From contig NZ_LT964679.1 of NCBI RefSeq assembly GCF_900240215.1, positions 1,332,089 to 1,396,088 of the forward strand: 64,000 bases of DNA. The letters are read 5' to 3'. This document shows positions 17,643 through 25,657 of this stretch, in pieces (position 1 is the stretch's first letter; every line of letters begins with the position of its first letter). The notes under the pieces were generated by a model, which had not been told where the DNA came from, did no database searches, and saw only the letters and a program-made list of their open reading frames with translations. Made by a program: the position numbers and the translations under genes. The DNA comes from Raoultibacter timonensis. Its GTDB lineage: Bacteria; Actinomycetota; Coriobacteriia; Coriobacteriales; Eggerthellaceae.

Positions 17643-20264
17643 TCAGTGGGCTTCGGCCCAGTTATCGCCGAAAGAAACGTCGACGTCGAGGGGAACCCTG
17701 AGCTCGGCTGCATGTTCCATGATATCCCGCACCATGGCCGACAGGGCCTCGATCTCGTCTTCGGGTACCGAGAAGTCCAGTTCGTCATGCACCTGCAAGA
17801 GGAGCTTCGCTTTGAAGCCGCCTTCCGCCAAGCGCCGCTCGACGCGGCTCATCGCCAGCTTGATGATATCGGCAGCCGAACCTTGCATGGGATGGTTCAT
17901 GGCCGTGCGCTCGCCGAATCCGCGCTGCACTTGATTTCCCGAAGTGAGCTCGGGGATATGGCGCTTACGGCCGAACATCGTCACGGCGAAGCCCGTTTCC
18001 GTTGCATCCTTGATCGTTTGATCGAGGTAGGTCCGCACGCCCGGATACGCCGCGAAATAGCGCTCGATCATCTCCTTGGCCTCGGCATACGGGATATCAA
18101 GGCTCTGGGCGAGCCCGAACGCCTGCTGCCCGTACACGATACCGAAGTTGACGGCCTTAGCCCTGCTGCGAAGCTCTGGAGTGATCTCGTCGACGGGGAT
18201 GTCGAATACGCGAGACGCGGTGCGGGCGTGAAAATCCTCACCCGAGCAAAACGCTTCGATGAGCCCCTCGTCACCCGAAAGGTGAGCCAAGAGCCTCAGC
18301 TCGATCTGCGAGTAGTCGGCCGAGAGGAACTTGTGCGCCGGATCGAGCGGCACGAAGCACTCGCGGATGTGCCTGCCGAATTCGGTACGCACCGGAATGT
18401 TCTGCAGGTTCGGATCGGACGACGAGAGGCGCCCCGTGGTCGTAACCGTCTGGTTGAACGACGTATGGAGCCGCCCGTCGCCGCCGCGCATCCGCGGCAG
18501 AGCATCGATGTAGGTCGACTTGATTTTGGCAAGTTCGCGATACCTGATGATGAGATCGGGAAGCTCGTGGACCTTGGCAAGCTCTTTGAGCACCGTTGCG
18601 TTCGTGGAATAGCCCCGCTGCGTCTTCTTCATCGGCGTAAGGCCGAGAACGTCGAACAGGATGTGGGCGAGCTGTTTCGGGGAGTCGATGTTGAACTCTT
18701 CGCCCGCAATGCGGTATATCTGCGCGGAAAGCTCGTCGAGATCCTCCTGCGTGCCGCTTCCGAGACGGTTGAGGCGCTCCACGTCGATCGCGGCACCAGT
18801 GCGCTCGACGATAGCGAGCACCGCAACGAGCGGGAAGTCGATCTCGCCGCACGCCTCCCAGCCCCCGTCCTCTTCGAGCGCCTTTTTCAAAGGCCCGATC
18901 AAGGCCCGTGCGGCGGCCGCGCTCATAGCGGCAGCCTGCTCGTCGTTCTCCGCTTCGGGCATAACACCGCCGCAGTACCCGTCAAGCAGGGCGTTATAGG
19001 TATACTCGCTAACCGACGAGTTCATAACGTAGGCAGCGAGCCCCAGGTCGAACGCATCCATCGCAAGCAGGTCCCGATCGTCGACGAGCCCTTTGGCGGA
19101 GGTGTCGGCGGGATAGACGTACTGCACGGTTTTCTTCACGTCGAGCGCCGCGAACGATCCCTCGCGTACGATGCGGGCAAACACCGCGAGCGCATCGTCC
19201 TGCTCGAACAACGCCGTTCCCCCCGACGTCCCGACAGCCAACGTCAACCCTGCGTCGAACAACGACGCCTGATCGCTCTCCTCGAAAGCGACGCCGACCC
19301 GCTCGCCCGCCCTCAGAGCCTCATCGACGAGGACAAGCGCTTCGCCCCCGCGCGTAATCGGCTCCCAGCTCAAATCAACCTGGCTGCGCCCGCCGCCTGC
19401 AAGGGCGAGCACCTTTTTCAGGTGAGCGTTGAAGCGCAGCGCGCCGAACGCCTCCGACACCTTCGCCTCGTCGAACGAGGGAAACGATACCGCTTCGAGG
19501 TCGAGCGGGAAATCGAGGTCGCGCACGATGGTCGCAACCTTGCGGCTCGCGAACGCCGCATCCTCGTTGTCGCGGAGGTTCTCGAGCTGCTTGCCGCGAA
19601 ACTTATCGAGATTCGCGTACACCTCCTCGAGCGATCCGTACTGTTGCAGGATCTTCGAAGCGGTTTTCTCGCCGATGCCGGGCACGCCCGGAATGTTGTC
19701 GGACGGGTCGCCCTTGAGACCGAGGTAATCCGGTACCTGAGAAGGCTCGATGCCGTAGCGATCCACAACCTCTGCGGGCCCGTACACGGCAACGTCGGAA
19801 ATGCCCTTCTTGGTGGTTACGATACGGGTGAGCTCGCTTGCCAGTTGATAGGCGTCCTTATCGCCCGTCACGAGCAGCGTCTCGAAGCCGAGAGCCTCGT
19901 CGCGCGACGCGATGGTTCCGAGGATGTCGTCGCCCTCCCAGCCTTTGACGCGCACGACGGGGATGCCCATCGCATCGAGCAAGCCTTCGATCATAGGGAA
20001 CTGCACCTTGAGGTCGTCGTCCATCGGCGGACGCTGCGCCTTGTACGCTTCGATTGCCTCCATGCGAAACGCCGGGCGGCCCTCGTCGAACGCGCAGACG
20101 ATCGCATCGGGCTGCTCGGTTTCGACGAACTTCAGCAGCATGGAGATGAAGCCGAACACGGCATTGGTGGGCCTGCCGTCGGGGGCGTTCATGGTCGGGG
20201 GCACCGCATGATAGGCTCGGTGCATCAGCGAGTTTCCGTCGATGACGGCGATCTTTTTCGACAT
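17643..20264 (-). CDS. polA: DNA polymerase I
   Basis: An 873-residue polymerase for gap repair and Okazaki-fragment processing. It has an N-terminal 5'-3' nuclease (LMHRAYHAVPP, VTGDKDAYQL, GIGEKTASKIL) over residues 1-300, and a polymerase domain with motif A SADYSQIELR (about 645), motif B KAVNFGIVYG (about 705) and motif C QVHDEL (about 827). In the middle domain the DxE proofreading residues of the 3'-5' exonuclease are not recognisable, so it is probably proofreading-deficient, as in Taq and Bst enzymes. The ATG at 20264 follows GGAGGA; the longer frame to 20333 lacks support. Confidence 0.95.
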   Translation of the reverse strand: MSKKIAVIDGNSLMHRAYHAVPPTMNAPDGRPTNAVFGFISMLLKFVETEQPDAIVCAFDEGRPAFRMEAIEAYKAQRPPMDDDLKVQFPMIEGLLDAMGIPVVRVKGWEGDDILGTIASRDEALGFETLLVTGDKDAYQLASELTRIVTTKKGISDVAVYGPAEVVDRYGIEPSQVPDYLGLKGDPSDNIPGVPGIGEKTASKILQQYGSLEEVYANLDKFRGKQLENLRDNEDAAFASRKVATIVRDLDFPLDLEAVSFPSFDEAKVSEAFGALRFNAHLKKVLALAGGGRSQVDLSWEPITRGGEALVLVDEALRAGERVGVAFEESDQASLFDAGLTLAVGTSGGTALFEQDDALAVFARIVREGSFAALDVKKTVQYVYPADTSAKGLVDDRDLLAMDAFDLGLAAYVMNSSVSEYTYNALLDGYCGGVMPEAENDEQAAAMSAAAARALIGPLKKALEEDGGWEACGEIDFPLVAVLAIVERTGAAIDVERLNRLGSGTQEDLDELSAQIYRIAGEEFNIDSPKQLAHILFDVLGLTPMKKTQRGYSTNATVLKELAKVHELPDLIIRYRELAKIKSTYIDALPRMRGGDGRLHTSFNQTVTTTGRLSSSDPNLQNIPVRTEFGRHIRECFVPLDPAHKFLSADYSQIELRLLAHLSGDEGLIEAFCSGEDFHARTASRVFDIPVDEITPELRSRAKAVNFGIVYGQQAFGLAQSLDIPYAEAKEMIERYFAAYPGVRTYLDQTIKDATETGFAVTMFGRKRHIPELTSGNQVQRGFGERTAMNHPMQGSAADIIKLAMSRVERRLAEGGFKAKLLLQVHDELDFSVPEDEIEALSAMVRDIMEHAAELRVPLDVDVSFGDNWAEAH

Positions 20265-20448
20265 CTGTGCGTCCTCCGTTATCTTGTGTCCCGAGAAAGT
20301 ATAGAACAGATTCGAATCGTGGCGATACCGCATTGCCGAAAAGAGCCGTGGATCACACGACCGCGTCGCTTACGGCGGCGTCGTTCGGCGGCAAGCCGAT
20401 GGAGCCGCCAAGGCTGCGACAGATCGCGATACGCGGCCCCGACCGATC

Positions 20449-21123
20449 CTACATGGACCAAAGATAGCCCACCCCGCGTACCGTCTCGAGTCTTTGCGCC
20501 AGATCGGGGCCGAGCTTCGCCCTCACGCGCCGCACGTGCACGTCGACCGTTCGCGAGCCGCCGTAGTAATCGAAACCCCACACGCGCCGCAGGAGCGCGT
20601 CGCGCGAATAGGTGCGCCCCGGATGCGTGACGAGGAATGCAAGCAGCGCGTATTCGAGATACGTCAAATCGAGCGGCTCCCCGTTGACCTTTACCTGATA
20701 GGTTGCCAGATTGATGGTCATCGCATCGACGGCGATGTAATCCGACGTCGAGCTCTCGTTGCCCGGCCATAGAAGCTGACGGATGCGCGCCGAGCACTCG
20801 TCGGGGCTCGCTCCGTGCACGACGAAATCGCTCTTCACCTGAACGGGAAGCCGAAACTCCGAGAGCTGATCCTCGTTGACGATCGCCAAAAGCGATCCGC
20901 AGCCGTCCTCAAGCAACGTCGACTCGGCACGCGATACGTTTTGCAGCGCATCGCCGCGCGCCTCGAACACAACGAGATCGCATCCGGGATGCTGTTCGAG
21001 CAACCGCTTGAACTGCACCGACGACCCAGCCGCCACATCGACATCGAGAGCCGAAAGCACCGCTTGGAATTTGTGGGCGTTATCGAGGCTGTCCGCGATA
21101 AATATGACCTGTTTTCTCTGCAT
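20449..21123 (-). CDS. Orphan OmpR-type regulator, GlnR-like
   Basis: A 224-residue protein with a degenerate receiver domain (1-120) and an OmpR/PhoB winged helix (about 140-222, LTYLEYALLAFLV, SRDALLRRVWG, RTVDVHVRRVRAKLG). At the phospho-acceptor position of the receiver (CDLVVFEARGD) residue 54 is Glu, so normal phosphorylation is unlikely, and no histidine kinase is nearby. It follows glnA by 9 bases with its own AGGAGG, and the glnA promoter has two spaced GAAAC sites like actinobacterial GlnR boxes. A GlnR-type nitrogen regulator is therefore likely, but inferred from context. Confidence 0.82.
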   Translation of the reverse strand: MQRKQVIFIADSLDNAHKFQAVLSALDVDVAAGSSVQFKRLLEQHPGCDLVVFEARGDALQNVSRAESTLLEDGCGSLLAIVNEDQLSEFRLPVQVKSDFVVHGASPDECSARIRQLLWPGNESSTSDYIAVDAMTINLATYQVKVNGEPLDLTYLEYALLAFLVTHPGRTYSRDALLRRVWGFDYYGGSRTVDVHVRRVRAKLGPDLAQRLETVRGVGYLWSM

Positions 21124-21132
21124 GCGCGCCTC

Positions 21133-22476
21133 CTATAGGGCAGCCAGATAGCGATCGCGCTCCCATTGGGTCACGTTGCGCTGATAGCTGTTCCACTCTT
21201 CGCGCTTCGCCTCGACCAGGTATCCGTGGATGTGTTCGCCAAGCACTTCGCGCATGAAGTCGGACGACGCGAACAGCTCGACGGCTTCGCCGAGGCTGTC
21301 GGGTAACGTCGCGAAACCGAGCTTGCGCAGCTCCTGGCGCGAGAGCCGGAACAGATCGCGATCCTCGGTCGGAGGCTGCAGCTCGAGCTCGTCTTCAATG
21401 CCCTTGAGTCCCGCCGCAAGCATCGCGGCGAAGGCAAGGTAGGGGTTAGCAGCGGGATCGGGGCTCCTCAACTCGATGCGGCACGCGCTTTCCTTACCGG
21501 GTTTGTAACCGGGAATGCGCACGAGCGTAGAGCGGTTTCGCTGCGCCCACGAGATGTAGAGGGGCGCTTCCCCGCCATCGACCAAGCGTTTGTACGAGTT
21601 CACGTACTGGTTCGTAATGGCGCAGAACTCGGGGGCGTATTTCAAAAGGCCCGCGATATAGTGCTTGGCCACCTTCGACAGATTGTAGCCCTGCGCGTCG
21701 TCGGGATCGAAGAAGGCGTTGTTGCCGTCCATGTCGAACAGGCTTTGGTGCACATGCATGCCGCTTCCCGCTTCGCCGGCCATCGGCTTGGGCATGAACG
21801 AAGCGTGGACGCCGTGCTTCATCGCGATCTCCTTCACGACGAGCTTGTAGGTCATGACGGCGTCGGCCATGGAAAGGGCATCGGAGTAACGCAGATCGAT
21901 CTCGTGCTGGGAGGGGCCGTTCTCATGATGGGAGTACTCGACGGGAATGCCCATCTTCTCGAGCGTGAGCACGGTATCGCGGCGCAGATCGCTCGCCGAA
22001 TCAAGGCAGGTCAAATCGAAGTATCCGCCGCGGTCGAGCACTTCGGTGCCTTCCGAATCCTTGAAATAGTAGTATTCGAGCTCGGGGCCTACGTTGAACG
22101 CGTAGCCCATCTGGGCGGCCTGATCGACGACCCGCTTGAGCACGCTGCGCGTATCGCCCTCGAACGCCTCGCCCGAAGGCGTCTTGATCGTGCAGAACAT
22201 ACGTGCAACGGCATTCGAGTCGGGGCGCCACGGAAGCACCTGGAACGTCGAGGCTTCGGGAAAGGCGAGCATGTCGGACTCCTGCGTACGGCAGAAGCCC
22301 TCGACGCAACTGCCGTCGAAACCCATCCCCTCGGCAAACGCGTTCTCGAGCTCGCTTGGAATAACGGCGAACGATTTCATCGTGCCGAGCACATCGGTGA
22401 ACCAGAAGCGGACGAAATGGACGTCGCGGCTCTTGATGGTTTTGAGCACGAAATCCTGATCGGGGTTTGTCGCCAT
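21133..22476 (-). CDS. glnA: Glutamine synthetase type I
   Basis: A 447-residue GSI that condenses ammonia with glutamate using ATP. Signatures are FDGSCVEGF, ENGPSQHEIDLRY, the ATP-binding KPMAGEAGSGMHVHQS block (about residues 245-260) and the RIELRSPDPAANPYLAFAAML segment. Length and the short C-terminal part fit the GSI-alpha type, which lacks the adenylylation tyrosine loop, so control is probably transcriptional and by feedback. The gene has its own promoter with TATAAT at 22544-22549 and a GlnR-like regulator gene behind it. Confidence 0.96.
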   Translation of the reverse strand: MATNPDQDFVLKTIKSRDVHFVRFWFTDVLGTMKSFAVIPSELENAFAEGMGFDGSCVEGFCRTQESDMLAFPEASTFQVLPWRPDSNAVARMFCTIKTPSGEAFEGDTRSVLKRVVDQAAQMGYAFNVGPELEYYYFKDSEGTEVLDRGGYFDLTCLDSASDLRRDTVLTLEKMGIPVEYSHHENGPSQHEIDLRYSDALSMADAVMTYKLVVKEIAMKHGVHASFMPKPMAGEAGSGMHVHQSLFDMDGNNAFFDPDDAQGYNLSKVAKHYIAGLLKYAPEFCAITNQYVNSYKRLVDGGEAPLYISWAQRNRSTLVRIPGYKPGKESACRIELRSPDPAANPYLAFAAMLAAGLKGIEDELELQPPTEDRDLFRLSRQELRKLGFATLPDSLGEAVELFASSDFMREVLGEHIHGYLVEAKREEWNSYQRNVTQWERDRYLAAL

Positions 22477-22543
22477 GGTTGCCTTCTTTCGGTCGCGGTA
22501 CGGCGCGTCGCCAAAGTACGATGCTGCTTTCTATGGTGATTCC

Positions 22544-22574
22544 ATTATAGCGAGGATCGTTTCGAGCGTGTTTC
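22544..22574 (-). promoter_or_regulatory. glnA promoter with paired GAAAC sites
   Basis: Minus strand: TATAAT at 22544-22549 with no good -35 hexamer. In the -35 region GAAAC (22570-22574) and GAAAC (22559-22563) are separated by six bases, matching the GAAAC-n6 spacing described for actinobacterial GlnR sites. A poor -35 with an activator site fits activation under nitrogen limitation. Confidence 0.65.
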
Positions 22575-22614
22575 AAGGAGCGGTATCCGGAATGCCAACC
22601 GGAAAGCACACGAG

Positions 22615-22645
22615 AAGAAAGGGCCGATCCCCGCGAGATCGGCCC
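22615..22645 (-). terminator. Terminator of metNIQ operon
   Basis: GGGCCGATC/GATCGGCCC (22621-22645) form a 9-bp stem with a 7-base loop; TTTCTTCT follows on the minus strand, about 85 bases past the metQ stop. Confidence 0.75.
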
Positions 22646-22730
22646 TTGATTTCAGGTATGGCATTCGACATCAGCCTCGCCGGGAGACGCCCACAAGCGC
22701 CCATCCGGCATCGCAACTCCGTGCTCGGCG

Positions 22731-23582
22731 CTAGAACGTTGCGACAACCGCCCCGTTGTAGGTGGCGTCGATGTACTGCTTGACCGTATCGCTCTGAAGC
22801 GCCTTCACGAGCGCTTGGATCTTCTCGGAGCTCTCCTCGCCCGAGCGCACGGCGACCACGTTGACGTACTTCTCGGCAGCTTCGGAATCCGTTTCCTCGC
22901 TCGCAATGGCGGTCGAAGGATCGAGGCCGGCGCCGATAGCGTAGTTGCCGTTGATGACGGCCAGATCGACGTCGTCGAGCGTGCGCGGAAGCGCTGCGGC
23001 TTCAGCTTCGATGATCTCGATGTTCTTCGGGTTTTCGGCGATATCGTTCTTCGTCGCCGTCAGGCCGGCGCCGTCCTTGAGCTTGATGAGGCCCTCATCC
23101 TGAAGCAGAAGAAGAGCGCGCGCCTCGTTGGTCGCATCGTTGGGCACGGCGATCTTCGCACCGTCGGCAAGCGCATCGAAGCTCGCGCTCTTGCCGGGAT
23201 AGACGCACAGAGGCTCGAAGTGAATGCCGCCCGCAGAGGCAAGATCGGTGCCGCGCTCGGCATTGAAGTCTTCGAGGTAGGTGATGTGCTGGAAGTAGTT
23301 CGCATCGAGCTCGCCATCGGACAGCGCGGTGTTCGGCGTAACGTAATCGGAGAATTCCTGGATCTCGAGCGTATAGCCTTCATCGGCTAGCTGGGCCTTG
23401 ATCTGCTCGAGGATTTCGGCATGGGGTGCCGGAGAAGCCCCGACCTTGATAACCTTGTCGTCTGCAGAGCCGTTCGAGGCGGAATCCCCCGAACCGTTCG
23501 ATCCGCAGCCGGCAAGCACCCCAAGCGTTGCGCATGCCAATGCGGCAGCAAGGCCGATCTTTACAACATTTTTCAGTTTCAT
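22731..23582 (-). CDS. metQ: Methionine ABC transporter substrate-binding lipoprotein MetQ
   Basis: A 283-residue NlpA/MetQ family lipoprotein. A signal peptide ends in the lipobox VLAGC (Cys26). Family segments include VGASPAPHAEIL, PNTALSDGELDANYFQHITYL (around residues 83-105) and the KIAVPNDATNEARAL loop. It binds D/L-methionine outside the cell and delivers it to MetI. It is the last gene of the operon, 116 bases after metI, with its own GGGAAGGG RBS, which fits the need for more binding protein than transporter. Confidence 0.92.
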   Translation of the reverse strand: MKLKNVVKIGLAAALACATLGVLAGCGSNGSGDSASNGSADDKVIKVGASPAPHAEILEQIKAQLADEGYTLEIQEFSDYVTPNTALSDGELDANYFQHITYLEDFNAERGTDLASAGGIHFEPLCVYPGKSASFDALADGAKIAVPNDATNEARALLLLQDEGLIKLKDGAGLTATKNDIAENPKNIEIIEAEAAALPRTLDDVDLAVINGNYAIGAGLDPSTAIASEETDSEAAEKYVNVVAVRSGEESSEKIQALVKALQSDTVKQYIDATYNGAVVATF

Positions 23583-23698
23583 GGTATAACCCTTCCCTTT
23601 TCAAAAAAACGGTACACGAATGCTGTGTACGAATCTCGGATTCTAGTACATGTACGAAGTAAAACCCAGTCTGACGACGGACGATAACGGTGAACGCG

Positions 23699-24376
23699 CT
23701 ATCTGCTCCGCTTGTCGACACGACGAACGACCACGTTCATGATGCTTTGGATGATCTGAACGAGCACGATGCAGATGAGGACTGCGGCGATCATGACTTC
23801 GACTTCATAGCGCTGGTAGCCGTACCTGACCGCCACGTCGCCCAAGCCGCCGGCGCCGATCATGCCCGCAATAGCCGAATAGCCCAGAAGCGTAATGAGG
23901 GAGATCGCCGCCCCGCGAAGCAGCGAAGGCACGCTTTCCTTGAGGTACACCTTCATGACGATCTGCCAAATATTCGCGCCGAAGCTTTGAGCCGCTTCGA
24001 TGAGCCCGCTATCGACTTCCGCCAAGCTCTGCTCCACCATGCGCGCCACGAACGGAATCGCCGCGACGGCGAGCGGAAAGATCGCGCCGGCAACGCCGAG
24101 CGACGTGCCCATAACGATACGGGTTGCAGGAATGAGCACGACGATGAAGATGACGAACGGAATGGAGCGCCCGATGTTGACGATCCATCCGAGCACCGCG
24201 TTGAGGACACGATGCGGGCGCAGACCCCCGGGGGCAGAAACGAGCAGCAGTACGCCGATCGGGATGCCCACCAGATAGGCGACCGCCGTCGGAACGAGCA
24301 TCATCAGGATGGTGTTCCACGTCTCCTGAGCAAGCATGACCCCGTAATCGGCGAAGAACCCCTGAAGCCACTCCAT
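23699..24376 (-). CDS. metI: Methionine ABC transporter permease MetI
   Basis: A 225-residue permease with about five membrane helices and the ABC permease coupling motif near EAAQSFGANIWQIVMKVYL (about 142-160). Its length and the IGRSIPFVI and GYSAIAGMIGAGGLGD segments are those of MetI. Its ATG follows the metN stop by one base (TAGCATG). It pairs as a homodimer with MetN. Confidence 0.93.
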   Translation of the reverse strand: MEWLQGFFADYGVMLAQETWNTILMMLVPTAVAYLVGIPIGVLLLVSAPGGLRPHRVLNAVLGWIVNIGRSIPFVIFIVVLIPATRIVMGTSLGVAGAIFPLAVAAIPFVARMVEQSLAEVDSGLIEAAQSFGANIWQIVMKVYLKESVPSLLRGAAISLITLLGYSAIAGMIGAGGLGDVAVRYGYQRYEVEVMIAAVLICIVLVQIIQSIMNVVVRRVDKRSR

Positions 24377-24377
24377 G

Positions 24378-25295
24378 CTACTTCACCCGCCTTCCGGCAG
24401 GTTTGCCCTCGGACGTCGAGGCGTGAACCTCGGGCCTCCCCGCGTTGACGAACGGATTCGAAGCCGCATCGATCGCGTCGGCGAGAATCGTCGAGGCGGA
24501 TCTCCCGCGCGCGTCGGTTCCGGACGCCGACGTCCCGGCAGACCCGTCGAAATCGCCGGGCAGGTAGTCGCTTCCCAAGAGCTCGCGGGTTACCGCGCTT
24601 TGCGGGTTCGAGAACACGGCGGCGGTTTCGCCCGTTTCCACGATGCGGCCCTTGTCGATGACCGCAATCTTGTTGCATATCTTTTCGGCTACGGCAAGCG
24701 AATGCGTAATCACCACCATCGTCACCCCGAGCTCCTCGTTGATGTCCTTCAGGAGCTTGAGGATCGATATGGTCGTACGCGTGTCAAGCGCGCTCGTTGC
24801 CTCGTCGCAGAGCATGACGCGCGGGTTGTTCGCAAGGGCGCGGGCTATGGCAACGCGCTGTTGCTGGCCGCCCGAGAGCTGACTCGGATAGCTCTTCGCC
24901 TTCTCGGTCAAGCCGACCAGCTCCAAAAGCTCGTACGCGCGCTTCTCGCGATGCTCCCGCTTCTCGTGGACGAGCTCGAGCGGAAACGTCACGTTCTTCA
25001 GAACCGTGCGCTGCTGGAACAGGCTGAAGTTCTGGAATATCATGCCGATCGAGCTGCGCAGCTCGAGCAGCTGCTTGCCTGAATAGCCCGTCACGTCTTC
25101 GCCGTCGATGACGATACGGCCCGACGTGGGTCTCTCGAGCAGGTTGATGCAGCGAACAAGCGTCGATTTGCCCGCACCGGATTCACCGATGATGCCGAAA
25201 ATATCGCCATCCTCGATCGTCAGATCGACGTCGATCAACGCATGGTGCTTCGATGCGCCATCGTATGTTTTAGACAGATGCTCTATCTGGATCAT
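24378..25295 (-). CDS. metN: Methionine ABC transporter ATPase MetN, without NIL domain
   Basis: A 305-residue ATPase. Walker A is GESGAGKST (37-45), the Q-loop is IFQNFSLF, the signature is LSGGQQQR (140-147) and Walker B is VMLCDEATSALD (160-171). The nucleotide-binding domain ends near residue 242. The C-terminal NIL/ACT-like domain of normal MetN (about 80 residues), which binds methionine and shuts the transporter off, is missing. In its place is a disordered Ser/Ala/Gly/Asp-rich tail of about 60 residues. Feedback by transinhibition is therefore not expected. Confidence 0.92.
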   Translation of the reverse strand: MIQIEHLSKTYDGASKHHALIDVDLTIEDGDIFGIIGESGAGKSTLVRCINLLERPTSGRIVIDGEDVTGYSGKQLLELRSSIGMIFQNFSLFQQRTVLKNVTFPLELVHEKREHREKRAYELLELVGLTEKAKSYPSQLSGGQQQRVAIARALANNPRVMLCDEATSALDTRTTISILKLLKDINEELGVTMVVITHSLAVAEKICNKIAVIDKGRIVETGETAAVFSNPQSAVTRELLGSDYLPGDFDGSAGTSASGTDARGRSASTILADAIDAASNPFVNAGRPEVHASTSEGKPAGRRVK

Positions 25296-25368
25296 TGTTC
25301 AGATTACCTCGTACAGAATAACTAACATGATATGCGGCCGTACATGGTTGAGATATGGCCGCGTGAAG

Positions 25369-25452
25369 CTAGGCCTGAGTGTCCGCGCGCACGCCGACGA
25401 ACCCAGGCTTGGGCATGCACATCATCATGCTATGTACGAATTCGAAATTCAT
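25369..25452 (-). CDS. Met-rich leader peptide upstream of metNIQ
   Basis: A 27-codon open frame (ATG 25452 to TAG 25369) inside the metN leader. Codons 9-13 read Met-Met-Met-Cys-Met; five of the first thirteen residues are Met. The ATG lies 9 bases after the -10 hexamer, so the transcript probably starts at or within a few bases of it and the peptide would be read from a leaderless mRNA. An internal start at 25428 would still contain the MMMCM run. The arrangement resembles amino-acid attenuation leaders of trp, leu and his operons, but for methionine. Translation and function are inferred. Confidence 0.6.
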   Translation of the reverse strand: MNFEFVHSMMMCMPKPGFVGVRADTQA

Positions 25453-25461
25453 AACGGGTCA

Positions 25462-25489
25462 ATATTAGACGAAGCTCTCGGGATGTCAA
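25462..25489 (-). promoter_or_regulatory. Promoter of the metNIQ operon
   Basis: Minus strand TTGACA (25484-25489), 16 bases, TAATAT (25462-25467). Close to consensus; expected start of transcription about 25452-25456. Confidence 0.85.
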
Positions 25490-25657
25490 GCGTTAAACCG
25501 CAATTCGGAGCGATCCGACCTGATCTGGAACCGATATCGGAAGCAATCGAGACGGCGAAGCGACCCGCAGCGGGGAAAGGCATTCGGCTTATCCCGGCAC
25601 CATGCCCGCCCGACGAACCTCGAGCCACGAGCCTGCGGCCCGATATCTCGAATCCGC

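Larger units (their letters stand above)
25296..25657 (-). promoter_or_regulatory. metN leader region with hairpin
   Basis: Of this 362-base gap the metN-proximal 170 bases form the transcribed leader. It holds the leader ORF (25369-25452) and, 7 bases after its stop, a hairpin with GCGGCC/GGCCGC arms (25334-25339 with 25357-25362) and a 17-base loop. No U-tract follows, so this is not a classic terminator. CGTACAT in the leader ORF (25433-25439) can pair with ATGTACG in the hairpin loop (25339-25345), a possible alternative structure. The remaining bases up to 25657 show no gene. Confidence 0.6.

Noticed and set aside
17487-20630. Plus-strand open frame of about 1047 codons opposite polA
   Set aside because: Antisense shadow of polA caused by codon bias; no RBS and no recognisable domain.
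25334-25362. Rho-independent terminator in the metN leader
   Set aside because: The GC-rich stem is real, but no run of U follows it, so a classic terminator cannot be claimed.
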